A stretch of 64,000 nt of DNA, taken from positions 372,001 to 436,000 of the forward strand of contig NZ_JACPOF010000021.1 in NCBI RefSeq assembly GCF_016185115.1, written 5' to 3'. This document shows, piece after piece, positions 33,815-42,052 of this stretch. How positions within the stretch are numbered: position 1 is the first letter of the stretch; the number at the start of each line of letters is the position of its first letter. This stretch comes from Polaromonas sp. (GTDB taxonomy: Bacteria; Pseudomonadota; Gammaproteobacteria; Burkholderiales; Burkholderiaceae_C). The translations under genes were made by a program, and so were the position numbers. The notes beneath the pieces were generated by a model. That model was not told the origin of the DNA, did not search any database, and saw only the letters and a program-made list of their open reading frames with translations.

Positions 33815-34699
33815 ATGAAAAACGACAGGCCATCGATTCGGTATTTTGCGGCGATGCTGGTTCTGACCACCCTGCTGGCGCCTGCTGCGTGGGCGCAAAA
33901 CACCCTGGAAAGGGTGAAGAGCCGCAGCATGCTGGTGGTCGGTTACCTGGACAACGCATCTCCGTTCTCGTTTGCGAACGGCGGGAAAGCACTGGGCTAC
34001 AGCATTGACCTGTGTGCGCCCATCATTGAACGCATCGCCGTCGCTTCAGGTGCGAAAGACCTGCGTGTGGTGTATCAGTCGGTAGAGCTCGGGCGTGCTG
34101 TCAACCTGCTGAGAAACGGTGCGATTGACCTGATGTGCGCCAACCTGAGCGATACCCCTGAAAGGCGCAAGCTGGTCGCCTTTTCACCGCCTGTCTATTT
34201 CGCGGCGGTTCGCGTGCTGGTGCGCAGCAGCGACAAGCTGGGCTCGGTGCAGCAACTGGCGGGTAAAAACCTGGTGCAACTCGGGGGCAGCACTGCCAGA
34301 CGTGCGCTGGATGCCTACGCCGCAGCCAACGGCCTGAAATGGCAGGTTGCCAACATGCTGGAACATGACGCCGCCATGAGCCAGTTGCAGCTCGGCCAGG
34401 CCGATGGTTATGCCCGCGACGACATAGTGCTCAGCAACGCCCTGCGGGCTCTGAAAGACCCGGCGCAATTTACGCTGTTGCCCGAGCGCCTGTCGTCCGA
34501 ACCCATTGCCATCGCCTACCGGAAGGCGGACCCGGCAATGCAAAAGCTGGTCGATCTGTCGATTGTGGAGGCCATGCGCGGGGGCCAGTTCGCCGAGGTT
34601 TACGAGAAATGGTTCACCCGGCCGATACCACCGGAAAACAGGGCCCTTGATCTGCCCATGTCGCGCGAACTGCGGAGTTTGCTGGCCGCAGCCAGATAA
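33815..34699 (+). CDS. Amino-acid-type ABC transporter periplasmic binding protein
   Basis: 294 aa. Signal peptide ends at AAWAQ (residue 28). The bacterial solute-binding family 3 pattern follows: LERVKSRSMLVVGYLDNASP, GYSIDLCAPIIERIA, AIDLMCANLSDTPERRKLVAFSPP and FAEVYEKWF near the end. The conserved Arg in TPERR would hold the ligand's carboxylate. No permease or ATPase gene is adjacent. GGAGA precedes ATG 33815 by a good distance; the frame upstream (from 33773) has no signal sequence. Likely ligand an amino or dicarboxylic acid, not determinable. Confidence 0.9.
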   Translation: MKNDRPSIRYFAAMLVLTTLLAPAAWAQNTLERVKSRSMLVVGYLDNASPFSFANGGKALGYSIDLCAPIIERIAVASGAKDLRVVYQSVELGRAVNLLRNGAIDLMCANLSDTPERRKLVAFSPPVYFAAVRVLVRSSDKLGSVQQLAGKNLVQLGGSTARRALDAYAAANGLKWQVANMLEHDAAMSQLQLGQADGYARDDIVLSNALRALKDPAQFTLLPERLSSEPIAIAYRKADPAMQKLVDLSIVEAMRGGQFAEVYEKWFTRPIPPENRALDLPMSRELRSLLAAAR

Positions 34700-34750
34700 C
34701 TTTCGGCCGGCATCCCGACGCTGCCATGGGCTTGAACCTTTGGTGATGGT

Positions 34751-35164
34751 TCAAGCGGCGTAAAGGGTGTCGAGGTTTTTGAAACCCTTGATCTCCAGCG
34801 GGTTGCCGAAAGGGTCGCAGAAGAACATGGTCCACTGCTCGCCGGGTTGGCCTTCAAAACGCACCTGCGGCTCAAGGACGAATTCTGTTCTCGCAGCCTT
34901 CAGGCGTTCGGCCATGGCCTGCCAGTCGGGCAGGGCCAGCACCAACCCGAAGTGCGGCATGGGCACCAGCTTGTCGCCCACGTGGCCGGTACGCTCGGTC
35001 CTGAAGGGTTCCCCCAGGTGCAGCGAGATCTGGTGGCTGAAAAAATCAAAGTCCACCCAGGTTTCGGTGGAGCGGCCTTCGGTACACCCCAACACGCCGC
35101 CGTAAAAGCGGCGGGCGATATCGAGGTCACGCACATTGAAGGCAAAGTGGAACAGGCTTTTCAT
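34751..35164 (-). CDS. VOC family protein (glyoxalase/dioxygenase fold)
   Basis: 137-aa single-domain VOC protein: FHFAFNVRDLDIARRFYGGV at the start, ISLHLGEPF in the middle, MFFCDPFGNPLEIKGFKNLD at the end, with His5, His49-like and Glu near 127 as plausible metal ligands. Function open: small glyoxalase-like lyase or resistance protein. The open frame reaches 35254, but only ATG 35164 gives the family start. It is opposite in strand to its neighbours; a perfect 16-bp palindrome lies 24 bp upstream. Confidence 0.85.
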   Translation of the reverse strand: MKSLFHFAFNVRDLDIARRFYGGVLGCTEGRSTETWVDFDFFSHQISLHLGEPFRTERTGHVGDKLVPMPHFGLVLALPDWQAMAERLKAARTEFVLEPQVRFEGQPGEQWTMFFCDPFGNPLEIKGFKNLDTLYAA

Positions 35165-35187
35165 GTTTGCCAGCTTATCAGGGCATC

Positions 35188-35203
35188 GCTTGCACGTGCA
35201 AGC
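35188..35203. promoter_or_regulatory. Perfect 16-bp palindrome, candidate operator
   Basis: GCTTGCACGTGCAAGC, a perfect dyad between the divergent VOC gene (start 35164) and the tartrate-dehydratase-like gene (start 35307). Its length and symmetry fit a dimeric repressor site. No regulator gene lies in the immediate neighbourhood, so the binder is unknown; a plain hairpin is the alternative. Confidence 0.45.
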
Positions 35204-35306
35204 CGGGCCTGGTGGCAGGCAGTGCAAAATCAACCCAATTAAAAAAAGAGACACTGATGGAAGGTTGACAGGGAGTCACGTGAGTTGTTGAAGAACCTGG
35301 CAGACC

Positions 35307-36482
35307 ATGCGCATCACCGATATACGAGAGCTTTCCGTGCAGTTGCAGGGCAATGTGGCCAATGCCCTGGTGAATTTTTCAGAGCACACCATTTCGCTGG
35401 TGGCTGTTTTTACCGATGCCGTCCGCCACGGCAAACCCGTCATCGGGCTGGCCTTTGATTCGATAGGCCGCTATGCGCAGGGCGGCATCCTGCGTGAGCG
35501 CATCATCCCGCGTGTGATGGCTGCCGCCAGGTCTGACCCCGCAGGGTTGCTTGATGCCACTGGCCTCGCATTTGATGTGCCGAAGCTGCTGCAGGTGATG
35601 CTGAAAAACGAAAAGCCCGGCGGCCATGGCGACCGGGCGGCCGCCATAGGCGCGCTTGAGCTTGCCTTCTGGGACATCAACGCCAAACTGGCGGATGAGC
35701 CGGCATGGCAAACCGTGGCGCGCCATTTCTGCACTGACGCCAAAACTGATGGCGTGCATGTCTATGCAGCCGGCGGTTACTACTACCCCGACGACAGCAC
35801 GCAGCGCCTGCGCGATGAATTCCGCGCCTACCAGGACATGGGTTTTGATGCCTTCAAGATGAAGATAGGCGGCGCATCGCTTGCAGAAGACATGGCGCGC
35901 ATTGAAGCTGCGCTGGATGTCGCCGGGCAGGGCAGGCGGCTGGCCGTTGATGCCAATGGCCGCTTCGACCTAAAAACGGCGCTGGCCTATGCAAAAGCCA
36001 TGGAGCCGCTGGACTTGCGCTGGTATGAAGAGATCGGTGACCCGCTTGATTACGACCTGAATCGCCGTGTGGTTGAAGCCTACAGCGGCACCGTGGCCAC
36101 AGGCGAGAACCTGTTTTCGGTGCCCGATGTTAACAACCTGCTGCTGTTCGGCGGCATGCGGCCGGGGCGCGATGTGTTCCAGATGGACCCAGGCCTGAGC
36201 TACGGGCTGATTGAATACGGACGCATGCTCTCGCTGATGGAGTCACGTGGTTTCAGCCGCACAGACGCGCACCCGCACGGCGGCCACCTGATCAACCTGC
36301 ACATCGCGGTCGGGCTGGGGCTGGGCGGTTGCGAGGCCTACCCGGGTGTGTTCCAGCCGTTTGGCGGCTACCCGGCGGGCTGTGCGGTGGGTGGCGGGCT
36401 GGTCCGGCCCACCGCTGCGCCCGGCTTTGGGCTTGAAGAAAAACCGGAGCTGGCGCCCTTCATACGCCAGCTCACGGCCTGA
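35307..36482 (+). CDS. D(-)-tartrate dehydratase-like enolase-superfamily enzyme
   Basis: 391 aa. Active-site residues of the tartrate dehydratase group are in place and at nearly the same numbers as in the Bradyrhizobium enzyme: Lys184 (FKMKIGG), Asp215 (VDANGRF), Glu241 (WYEE), Glu267 (TGENLFS) and His324 (HPHGGH), followed by GLGLGGCEAYPGVFQPFGG. It would remove water from a hydroxy-diacid to give a 2-oxoacid such as oxaloacetate. Followed after 26 bp by a ketopantoate-reductase-like gene, which may act on the product. Exact substrate stereochemistry is inferred. Confidence 0.87.
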   Translation: MRITDIRELSVQLQGNVANALVNFSEHTISLVAVFTDAVRHGKPVIGLAFDSIGRYAQGGILRERIIPRVMAAARSDPAGLLDATGLAFDVPKLLQVMLKNEKPGGHGDRAAAIGALELAFWDINAKLADEPAWQTVARHFCTDAKTDGVHVYAAGGYYYPDDSTQRLRDEFRAYQDMGFDAFKMKIGGASLAEDMARIEAALDVAGQGRRLAVDANGRFDLKTALAYAKAMEPLDLRWYEEIGDPLDYDLNRRVVEAYSGTVATGENLFSVPDVNNLLLFGGMRPGRDVFQMDPGLSYGLIEYGRMLSLMESRGFSRTDAHPHGGHLINLHIAVGLGLGGCEAYPGVFQPFGGYPAGCAVGGGLVRPTAAPGFGLEEKPELAPFIRQLTA

Positions 36483-36508
36483 TTAAAAAGATACGAACGG
36501 AGACAGTC

Positions 36509-37429
36509 ATGAAAGTGGCAATTGTTGGGTGCGGCGCAATGGGTTCTGTCTACGCCGGCCTGATGGCCGATGCAGGCAATGAGGTGCTGGTGGTCGACGG
36601 CTGGCAGGCACATGTCGATGCGATCAATGACAAGGGCCTGCGCATCGAAGGCGCCAGTGGCGACCGCACGGTGAAGCTGCGCGCCTTCAGCCCTGCCCAG
36701 GCGCCGGCGCGGGCGGTGGACCTCATCATCGTGGCGGCCAAGGCCGTACAGGTGGCCGATGCCGCCCGGACTGCCGCTGCCCTGATGGGTGCAGACACCC
36801 TGGTGCTCACCATACAGAACGGCCTGGGCAGCGCAGACATCGTTGCCGAGGCAGTGGGCAAGGACAGGCTGGCAGTGGGCATTGCTGCCGCGTTTGGCGC
36901 GTCCATGCGCGGCCCCGGCCACGCGCATCACAACAACATGAATGCCGTGAAGGTGGGGGCTTATGCGGGTCTGCCTGCGGCGCGTGTCGAGGAGGTTGCT
37001 GCGCTCTGGCGTGCGGCAGGCTTCAATGCCGAGGCCACGGACAACGTGGCCGCCATGCAATGGGAAAAGCTGATCTGCAACGTTGCTTTCAGCGCGCCCT
37101 GTGCGCTCACCGGCCTCACGGTGGGTGAGGCGATGGACGACCCGGACATAGGCCCACTGGGCATGGCTGCGTCGCTTGAGGCCTGGCACGTCGCGCGCGC
37201 CCGCAACATTGCCATCCATGTGAGTGACCCCGAGGCCTTTGTGAGGGCCTTCGGTGAGCGGGTGCGCCATGCCCGCCCCTCCGTATTGCTTGACCACGAT
37301 GCGCGCAGGCGCAGCGAAATTGATGTCATCAACGGCGCCGTGCCACGTGAGGCCGCCAAATGCGCCATGGCGGCACCGGTGAACGCCTCGCTGACGGCGC
37401 TGGTGCGCCAGAAAGAGCGTGATTTCTGA
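36509..37429 (+). CDS. Ketopantoate reductase (PanE/ApbA)-like dehydrogenase
   Basis: 306 aa. GCGAMGSVYAGLMADAGNEV is the NADPH loop; TIQNGLGSADIVAEAVG and MQWEKLICNVAFSAPCALTG carry the family's conserved Asn and Lys; HDARRRSEIDVINGAV closes the active site with the conserved Glu. Members outside vitamin B5 synthesis reduce other 2-oxoacids. Its position after the tartrate-dehydratase-like gene points to a catabolic 2-oxoacid or hydroxyacid, so I leave the symbol open. GGAG precedes ATG. Confidence 0.9.
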   Translation: MKVAIVGCGAMGSVYAGLMADAGNEVLVVDGWQAHVDAINDKGLRIEGASGDRTVKLRAFSPAQAPARAVDLIIVAAKAVQVADAARTAAALMGADTLVLTIQNGLGSADIVAEAVGKDRLAVGIAAAFGASMRGPGHAHHNNMNAVKVGAYAGLPAARVEEVAALWRAAGFNAEATDNVAAMQWEKLICNVAFSAPCALTGLTVGEAMDDPDIGPLGMAASLEAWHVARARNIAIHVSDPEAFVRAFGERVRHARPSVLLDHDARRRSEIDVINGAVPREAAKCAMAAPVNASLTALVRQKERDF

Positions 37430-37531
37430 TGCGCCGGCAAAAATGGGTTGACGGGTTGCACAGGCGCTGCACAATGAAGGCGCAGTACAAAAAGACAACT
37501 TCAACAGCGCACACCACGCCAGGAGACAAGC

Positions 37532-38395
37532 ATGAGCGACTCGGACAATCCATCTTTCGCGGGCTTCGGCAAGTTTGTGCCCGGCTTTGATTTTTTGCAG
37601 AACCTGGCCACGCAGGCCGCAGGCAGCGCGGCCCAGAAAATCCCGCAGTTGCCCAACCTGGGCAACTGGGTTGCGCCCACACTCAATGTTGAAGAGCTGG
37701 ACAAACGCATTGAAGAGCTCAAGGCCGTTCAGTTCTGGCTTGACCAGAATGCCATGGCGCTCAAGGCCACCATACAGGCGCTGGAAGTGCAGAAGATGAC
37801 GCTGGCCACCCTGAAGGGCATGAACTTCAACATGGGCGATGTGGCCAATGCCTTCAAGCTCAAGGTGGCTGACAGCGTGGCCAGCGGCGTGCAGAGTGTG
37901 ACCGAGAAGGCCAAAACCTTTGCGGGCCTGGAAATTCCGCCCACCAGTTTTTCATCAGAAAAAGAAGCAGATAAAAAACCGGCACCGTCCAGGGCCAAAG
38001 CCACGAAGGCGAAATCAGCTGCTCCCGCCCCCGGCGGTGTGGTCGACCCCATGCAGTGGTGGGGTGCACTGACACAGCAGTTCCAGACCATTGCAGCAGA
38101 TGCGATGAAAGACGCGGCCAAAAAGACGGCCTTGAACACCGGCAAAAATCTGGCCACGGGTCTTGCCAGGGATGCCATGAAGACCGCCACGGGCATGGCG
38201 AGAGGCGTGGCTGAAAGCGCGGGCAAGACGGTGGCTGGCGGTGCGCGCGCGGCCATGAATTCTGCGCTGCGCAGCAGTCAGGCCTGGCCCTCGCCGCTGG
38301 CTGCTGCGCCAGCCTCGTCCCGTACGCCCGCATCGCGGGCCAAACCCAAAACAAAAGCTGCGCCGCGCAAGGTCGCAAGAAAGACCTCGCGCTAG
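37532..38395 (+). CDS. phaM: PhaM family polyhydroxyalkanoate granule protein
   Basis: 287 aa. The N-terminal half has the PhaM pattern: PGFDFLQNLATQAAG, VAPTLNVEELDKRIEELKAV, FWLDQNAMALKATIQALEVQ. In Ralstonia PhaM activates PHB synthase and tethers granules to the nucleoid. The C-terminal tail is a lysine/alanine-rich histone-like stretch (AKPKTKAAPRKVARKTSR), suited to DNA binding, after an Ala-rich amphipathic middle (residues 175-250). It indicates PHB storage in this organism. AGGAGA lies six bases before ATG. No pha synthesis genes are in the window. Confidence 0.88.
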   Translation: MSDSDNPSFAGFGKFVPGFDFLQNLATQAAGSAAQKIPQLPNLGNWVAPTLNVEELDKRIEELKAVQFWLDQNAMALKATIQALEVQKMTLATLKGMNFNMGDVANAFKLKVADSVASGVQSVTEKAKTFAGLEIPPTSFSSEKEADKKPAPSRAKATKAKSAAPAPGGVVDPMQWWGALTQQFQTIAADAMKDAAKKTALNTGKNLATGLARDAMKTATGMARGVAESAGKTVAGGARAAMNSALRSSQAWPSPLAAAPASSRTPASRAKPKTKAAPRKVARKTSR

Positions 38396-38473
38396 TTACC
38401 CAGATACAAGTTCATAGGCAAAATCCGGGGCTGTAGTCCTCTTTAACGCAAGTGCGGCAAGTCCGGCAAGATC

Positions 38474-39769
38474 ATGAAACTTTTCCCCTACGGCCACGCC
38501 ACTCACCCGCAATGGCAGATGGCGGCCGGCCTTGTGCTGGCGCAATTGCGCGCCTACATGGCACTGCCCGGTTATGCCACCGCGCCCACACTGGCCCTGC
38601 TCTACATCACCGACCACTATGCGGCGCATGCGCAGGATATCCTGGATCACCTGAGCGCCGAATTGCCCGAGGTGCCAGACTGGAGCGGCACTGTCGGTGT
38701 GGGCATTGCGTCCAACAATGTTGAATATTTTGACGAGCCAGCTTTGGCGGTGATGTTGTGTGAGCTGCCGCATGACCAGTACCGCGTGTTCTCAGGTGTC
38801 TCGCCGCTGCCGCCGTCCAGCCATCGCTTCAAGGCGCATACCGCGCTTGTGCATGCCGACGCGGGCACGCCTGATGTGGCAGAACTGATTGCCGAGATGG
38901 CGGCGCGCACCGAGAGCGGTTATGTGTTTGGGGGGCTGGCATCAAGCCGGTCGGCGACGGTGCAGTTCGCACTCAGCGGTCATGGCAACGTCAAGGGCCA
39001 AGGTGCGGCCAGCGGTGTGTTCAGCGGCGGCCTGAGTGGTGTGGCTTTTGCGCGCGACATGTCGGGCGGCATGGCGCTGATGTCACGCGTCACACAGGGC
39101 TGCCAGCCTGTATCGGGCAACCATGAAATCACCGCGTGTGAAGGCAATGTCGTGACCGGGCTCGACGGCCAGCCCGCGCTGGATCTCATGCTGGCCGAGC
39201 TGGGTGTGTCGCTGGACGAACCGCGCGAAGCGCTGGCCAAAGTGCGCAGCACGCTGGTTGGCCTCAGTCATCCCGATGACCGGCTCAACGACGTGCACAT
39301 TCATCATGCCGGACAGTTTGGTGCCGAAGTGGTGGTGCGCCACATCATCGGGCTTGACCCCACGCGCAAAGGCATTGCGATTGCCGAAGCGCCATCGGTC
39401 GGCATGACCCTGGCGTTCTGCGAGCGCAACCGCGAGGCCGCCCGTGCCGACCTGATACGCGTGTGCGCTGAAATTCGCGAAGAGCTTGAGCCTGAAGAAG
39501 TCACGCTTGAAGTCGCCAGTGCCCTCAGCGCGCCTGAAGCTGAATCAGCACCGCATGCAGCCAGACGCATAGCGGGCGCGATTTACGTCAGCTGCTCGGG
39601 CCGCGGTGGCCCGCACTTTGGTGCTCCCAGTGCGGAGCTGCAGATTGTCCGCCGCGCGCTGGGCGATGTGCCGCTGGTGGGGTTTTTTGCAGGGGGTGAA
39701 ATTGCGCGTCACCATCTGTATGGCTATACCGGCGTGCTGACGGTGTTTACCGCGAAGGAAGAGGCCTGA
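38474..39769 (+). CDS. FIST domain sensory protein
   Basis: 431 aa with FIST-N (about 30-230: LALLYITDHYAAHAQDILDH, GVGIASNNVEYFDEPA) followed by FIST-C (about 240-420: ARRIAGAIYVSCSGRGGPHFG, VPLVGFFAGGEIARHHLYG). FIST proteins are cytoplasmic ligand sensors linked to signal transduction; some bind small molecules such as amino acids. No transmembrane part or output domain is fused here, and no kinase or cyclic-di-GMP gene is adjacent, so the output is unknown. The SCSGRG and FFAGGEI blocks are the family hallmarks. Confidence 0.92.
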   Translation: MKLFPYGHATHPQWQMAAGLVLAQLRAYMALPGYATAPTLALLYITDHYAAHAQDILDHLSAELPEVPDWSGTVGVGIASNNVEYFDEPALAVMLCELPHDQYRVFSGVSPLPPSSHRFKAHTALVHADAGTPDVAELIAEMAARTESGYVFGGLASSRSATVQFALSGHGNVKGQGAASGVFSGGLSGVAFARDMSGGMALMSRVTQGCQPVSGNHEITACEGNVVTGLDGQPALDLMLAELGVSLDEPREALAKVRSTLVGLSHPDDRLNDVHIHHAGQFGAEVVVRHIIGLDPTRKGIAIAEAPSVGMTLAFCERNREAARADLIRVCAEIREELEPEEVTLEVASALSAPEAESAPHAARRIAGAIYVSCSGRGGPHFGAPSAELQIVRRALGDVPLVGFFAGGEIARHHLYGYTGVLTVFTAKEEA

Positions 39770-40009
39770 GATGTTGCGGCGCAATGCGGCGCGGGCCGCT
39801 GCGTGCCGGACATACGCGGATCCCTTCTGTTCAAAAGACAGCGGCGATGCCGTGTGCACGGGCGGTTGCGTGACAGCGCAGGCATCCATGTTCACGACGC
39901 CGACCCGCTAGACTGCTCATCTTCCACCTGTCCTGCGCCTTGCTGCGTGCCTTTTCGCCGCAGTGAAGCGATGGCGGGCACATCCCCTTTCTGAACGGAA
40001 CAAACAGCC

Positions 40010-41980
40010 ATGAGTGTTGACGATGCAAACGGGACAAGGCAGGCCAGGGACCTGGCGATTGGACTGGACCCGCATACGCACCCCAACCAGTTCGCGCTGC
40101 TGGCCCAGCGCAGGTTTGCGCCCTTCTTCTGGACGCAGTTCTCCGGTGCAGCCAACGACAACCTGTTCAAGTTTGCCTTCACCGTGATGGTGACCTACCA
40201 GCTCAGTGTGAACTGGTTGCCGCCCGCCATGGCGGGGCTGGTGATTGGGGCGCTGTTTATCCTGCCCTTTCTGCTCTTTTCGGCCACCAGCGGGCAGCTG
40301 ACCGACAAGTTTGAAAAAACGCGTGTCATCCGTTTTGTCAAGAATCTTGAAATCGCCATCATGCTGCTGGCAGCTTCGGGCTTTGTCAGCGGCAACATCA
40401 ATTACCAGGTGCCGGTATTGCTGGCCTGCACCTTCCTGATGGGCCTGCATTCCACGCTGTTTGGCCCCGTCAAGTTTGCCTACCTGCCGCAGGCGCTGAA
40501 CGAACGCGAACTCACTGGTGGCAACGGCATGGTCGAGATGGGCACCTTTGTGGCCATCCTCCTTGGCAATATCGTGGGCGGGCTGATTGTGGCGATACCT
40601 GGCGTCGGCCCGCACTATGTGGCACTGGGCTGTGTGCTGCTGGCTCTGGCAGGCCGCGCAGCTGCGCAGTTCATTCCGCTGGCGCCTGCCACCGATCCCC
40701 ATCTGAAAATCAACTGGAACCCGGTCACTGAAACCTGGCGCAACCTGAAGCTGGCAGCGGACAACGTGGTCGTGTTTCGCTCCATGCTGGGAATCAGCTG
40801 GATGTGGTTTTTCGGTGCAGTGTTTTTGAGCCAGTTCCCCAGTTTTGCCAAAGACGTAATGCATGGTGACGAGCATGTGGCGTCGCTCCTTCTTGTGGTG
40901 TTTTCCATCGGCATTGCCACGGGCTCACTGCTGTGTGAGGTACTCAGCAAGCGTCATGTCGAGATCGGCCTGGTGCCCATGGGCGCAATTGGCATGAGCG
41001 TTTTTGCCATTGACCTTTATTTCGCCTCACGTGGCATGCCTGCTGCCGGGTTGATGGGCGTGGGGGTCTTCCTGTCGCAGCATTACCACTGGCGCGTGAT
41101 GGCAGACCTCGCCCTGCTCAGCCTGTTTGCGGGCCTGTACAGCGTGCCCATGTATGCGCTGATCCAGTTGCGCAGCCAGCCCACGCACCGCGCGCGCATC
41201 ATCGCCGCCAACAACATCCTCAACGCGCTGTTCATGATCGTGAGTTCCATACTCGCGGGCGCGTTGCTGGGCGCGGGTTTCACGGTGCCGCAGATATTCC
41301 TGTTCGTCGGCCTGGCCAATGCGGTGGTGGCTTTCTACATCTTCATGCTGGTGCCCGAATACCTGCTGCGTTTTGTGGCTTTCCTGATGTCGCGACTGGT
41401 CTATAGATTTCGCATCACCGGTGACCACAACATACCGACCTCAGGCGCTGCGGTGCTGACCTGCAACCATGTGAGTTTTGCGGACCCGGTTCTGCTGATG
41501 GCCGCCAGCCCGCGCCCCATCTACTTCGTGATGGATCACCGCATCTTCAAAACCCCGGTGCTGGGCTGGTTTTTCAGACTGGCCAGGGCCATACCTATTG
41601 CTCCCAAGTCCGAAGACCCGGCGCTTTACGAAGCTGCTTTCGAGGCTGCAGCAAAGGTGCTGCGTGATGGTGACCTTCTGGCCATCTTCCCTGAAGGCGG
41701 CATCACCAAAAATGGTGAGTTGCAGGAGTTCAAGGGTGGCATCATGAAAATTATCGAGAACGCCGAACGCGACGGACTCGCTATGCCGGTGATTCCCATG
41801 GCCCTGACCAACCTGTGGGGCTCCTTCTTCAGCCGTGCTGAAAAGGGCGTGGCCATGGTCAAACCGTTTCGCCGTGGTGTGTGGAGCCGTGTGGGCCTGA
41901 ATGTGGGCAAGCCTGTTGCCGCGAAAGATGTGCAGCCGCAGGCCCTTCGTGAGGCCGTGGCCGTGCTGTTCGAAGCCTGA
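40010..41980 (+). CDS. Fused lysophospholipid transporter (LplT-like MFS) and PlsC acyltransferase
   Basis: 656 aa. Residues 1-430 form an MFS permease with about 11-12 hydrophobic segments (AANDNLFKFAFTVMVTYQL, LSATSGQ-type loop before DKFEKTR). Residues 440-656 are a PlsC-type acyltransferase: NHVSFAD (about 485) is the H-x4-D motif and FPEGGITKNGEL (about 560) the EGT-like motif. In E. coli LplT flips lysophosphatidylethanolamine inward and Aas re-acylates it; here flipping and acylation are on one chain and no acyl-ACP synthetase domain follows, so acyl donor supply must be separate. Probable membrane repair enzyme, perhaps consuming lyso-lipids made by PldA. Confidence 0.92.
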   Translation: MSVDDANGTRQARDLAIGLDPHTHPNQFALLAQRRFAPFFWTQFSGAANDNLFKFAFTVMVTYQLSVNWLPPAMAGLVIGALFILPFLLFSATSGQLTDKFEKTRVIRFVKNLEIAIMLLAASGFVSGNINYQVPVLLACTFLMGLHSTLFGPVKFAYLPQALNERELTGGNGMVEMGTFVAILLGNIVGGLIVAIPGVGPHYVALGCVLLALAGRAAAQFIPLAPATDPHLKINWNPVTETWRNLKLAADNVVVFRSMLGISWMWFFGAVFLSQFPSFAKDVMHGDEHVASLLLVVFSIGIATGSLLCEVLSKRHVEIGLVPMGAIGMSVFAIDLYFASRGMPAAGLMGVGVFLSQHYHWRVMADLALLSLFAGLYSVPMYALIQLRSQPTHRARIIAANNILNALFMIVSSILAGALLGAGFTVPQIFLFVGLANAVVAFYIFMLVPEYLLRFVAFLMSRLVYRFRITGDHNIPTSGAAVLTCNHVSFADPVLLMAASPRPIYFVMDHRIFKTPVLGWFFRLARAIPIAPKSEDPALYEAAFEAAAKVLRDGDLLAIFPEGGITKNGELQEFKGGIMKIIENAERDGLAMPVIPMALTNLWGSFFSRAEKGVAMVKPFRRGVWSRVGLNVGKPVAAKDVQPQALREAVAVLFEA

Positions 41981-42052
41981 ACTTTGCCGGCGGCAATGGT
42001 GGGCACGCTCCCATAGGCAATACTCCCCATATCCGGAAATCAGGAGATATTC

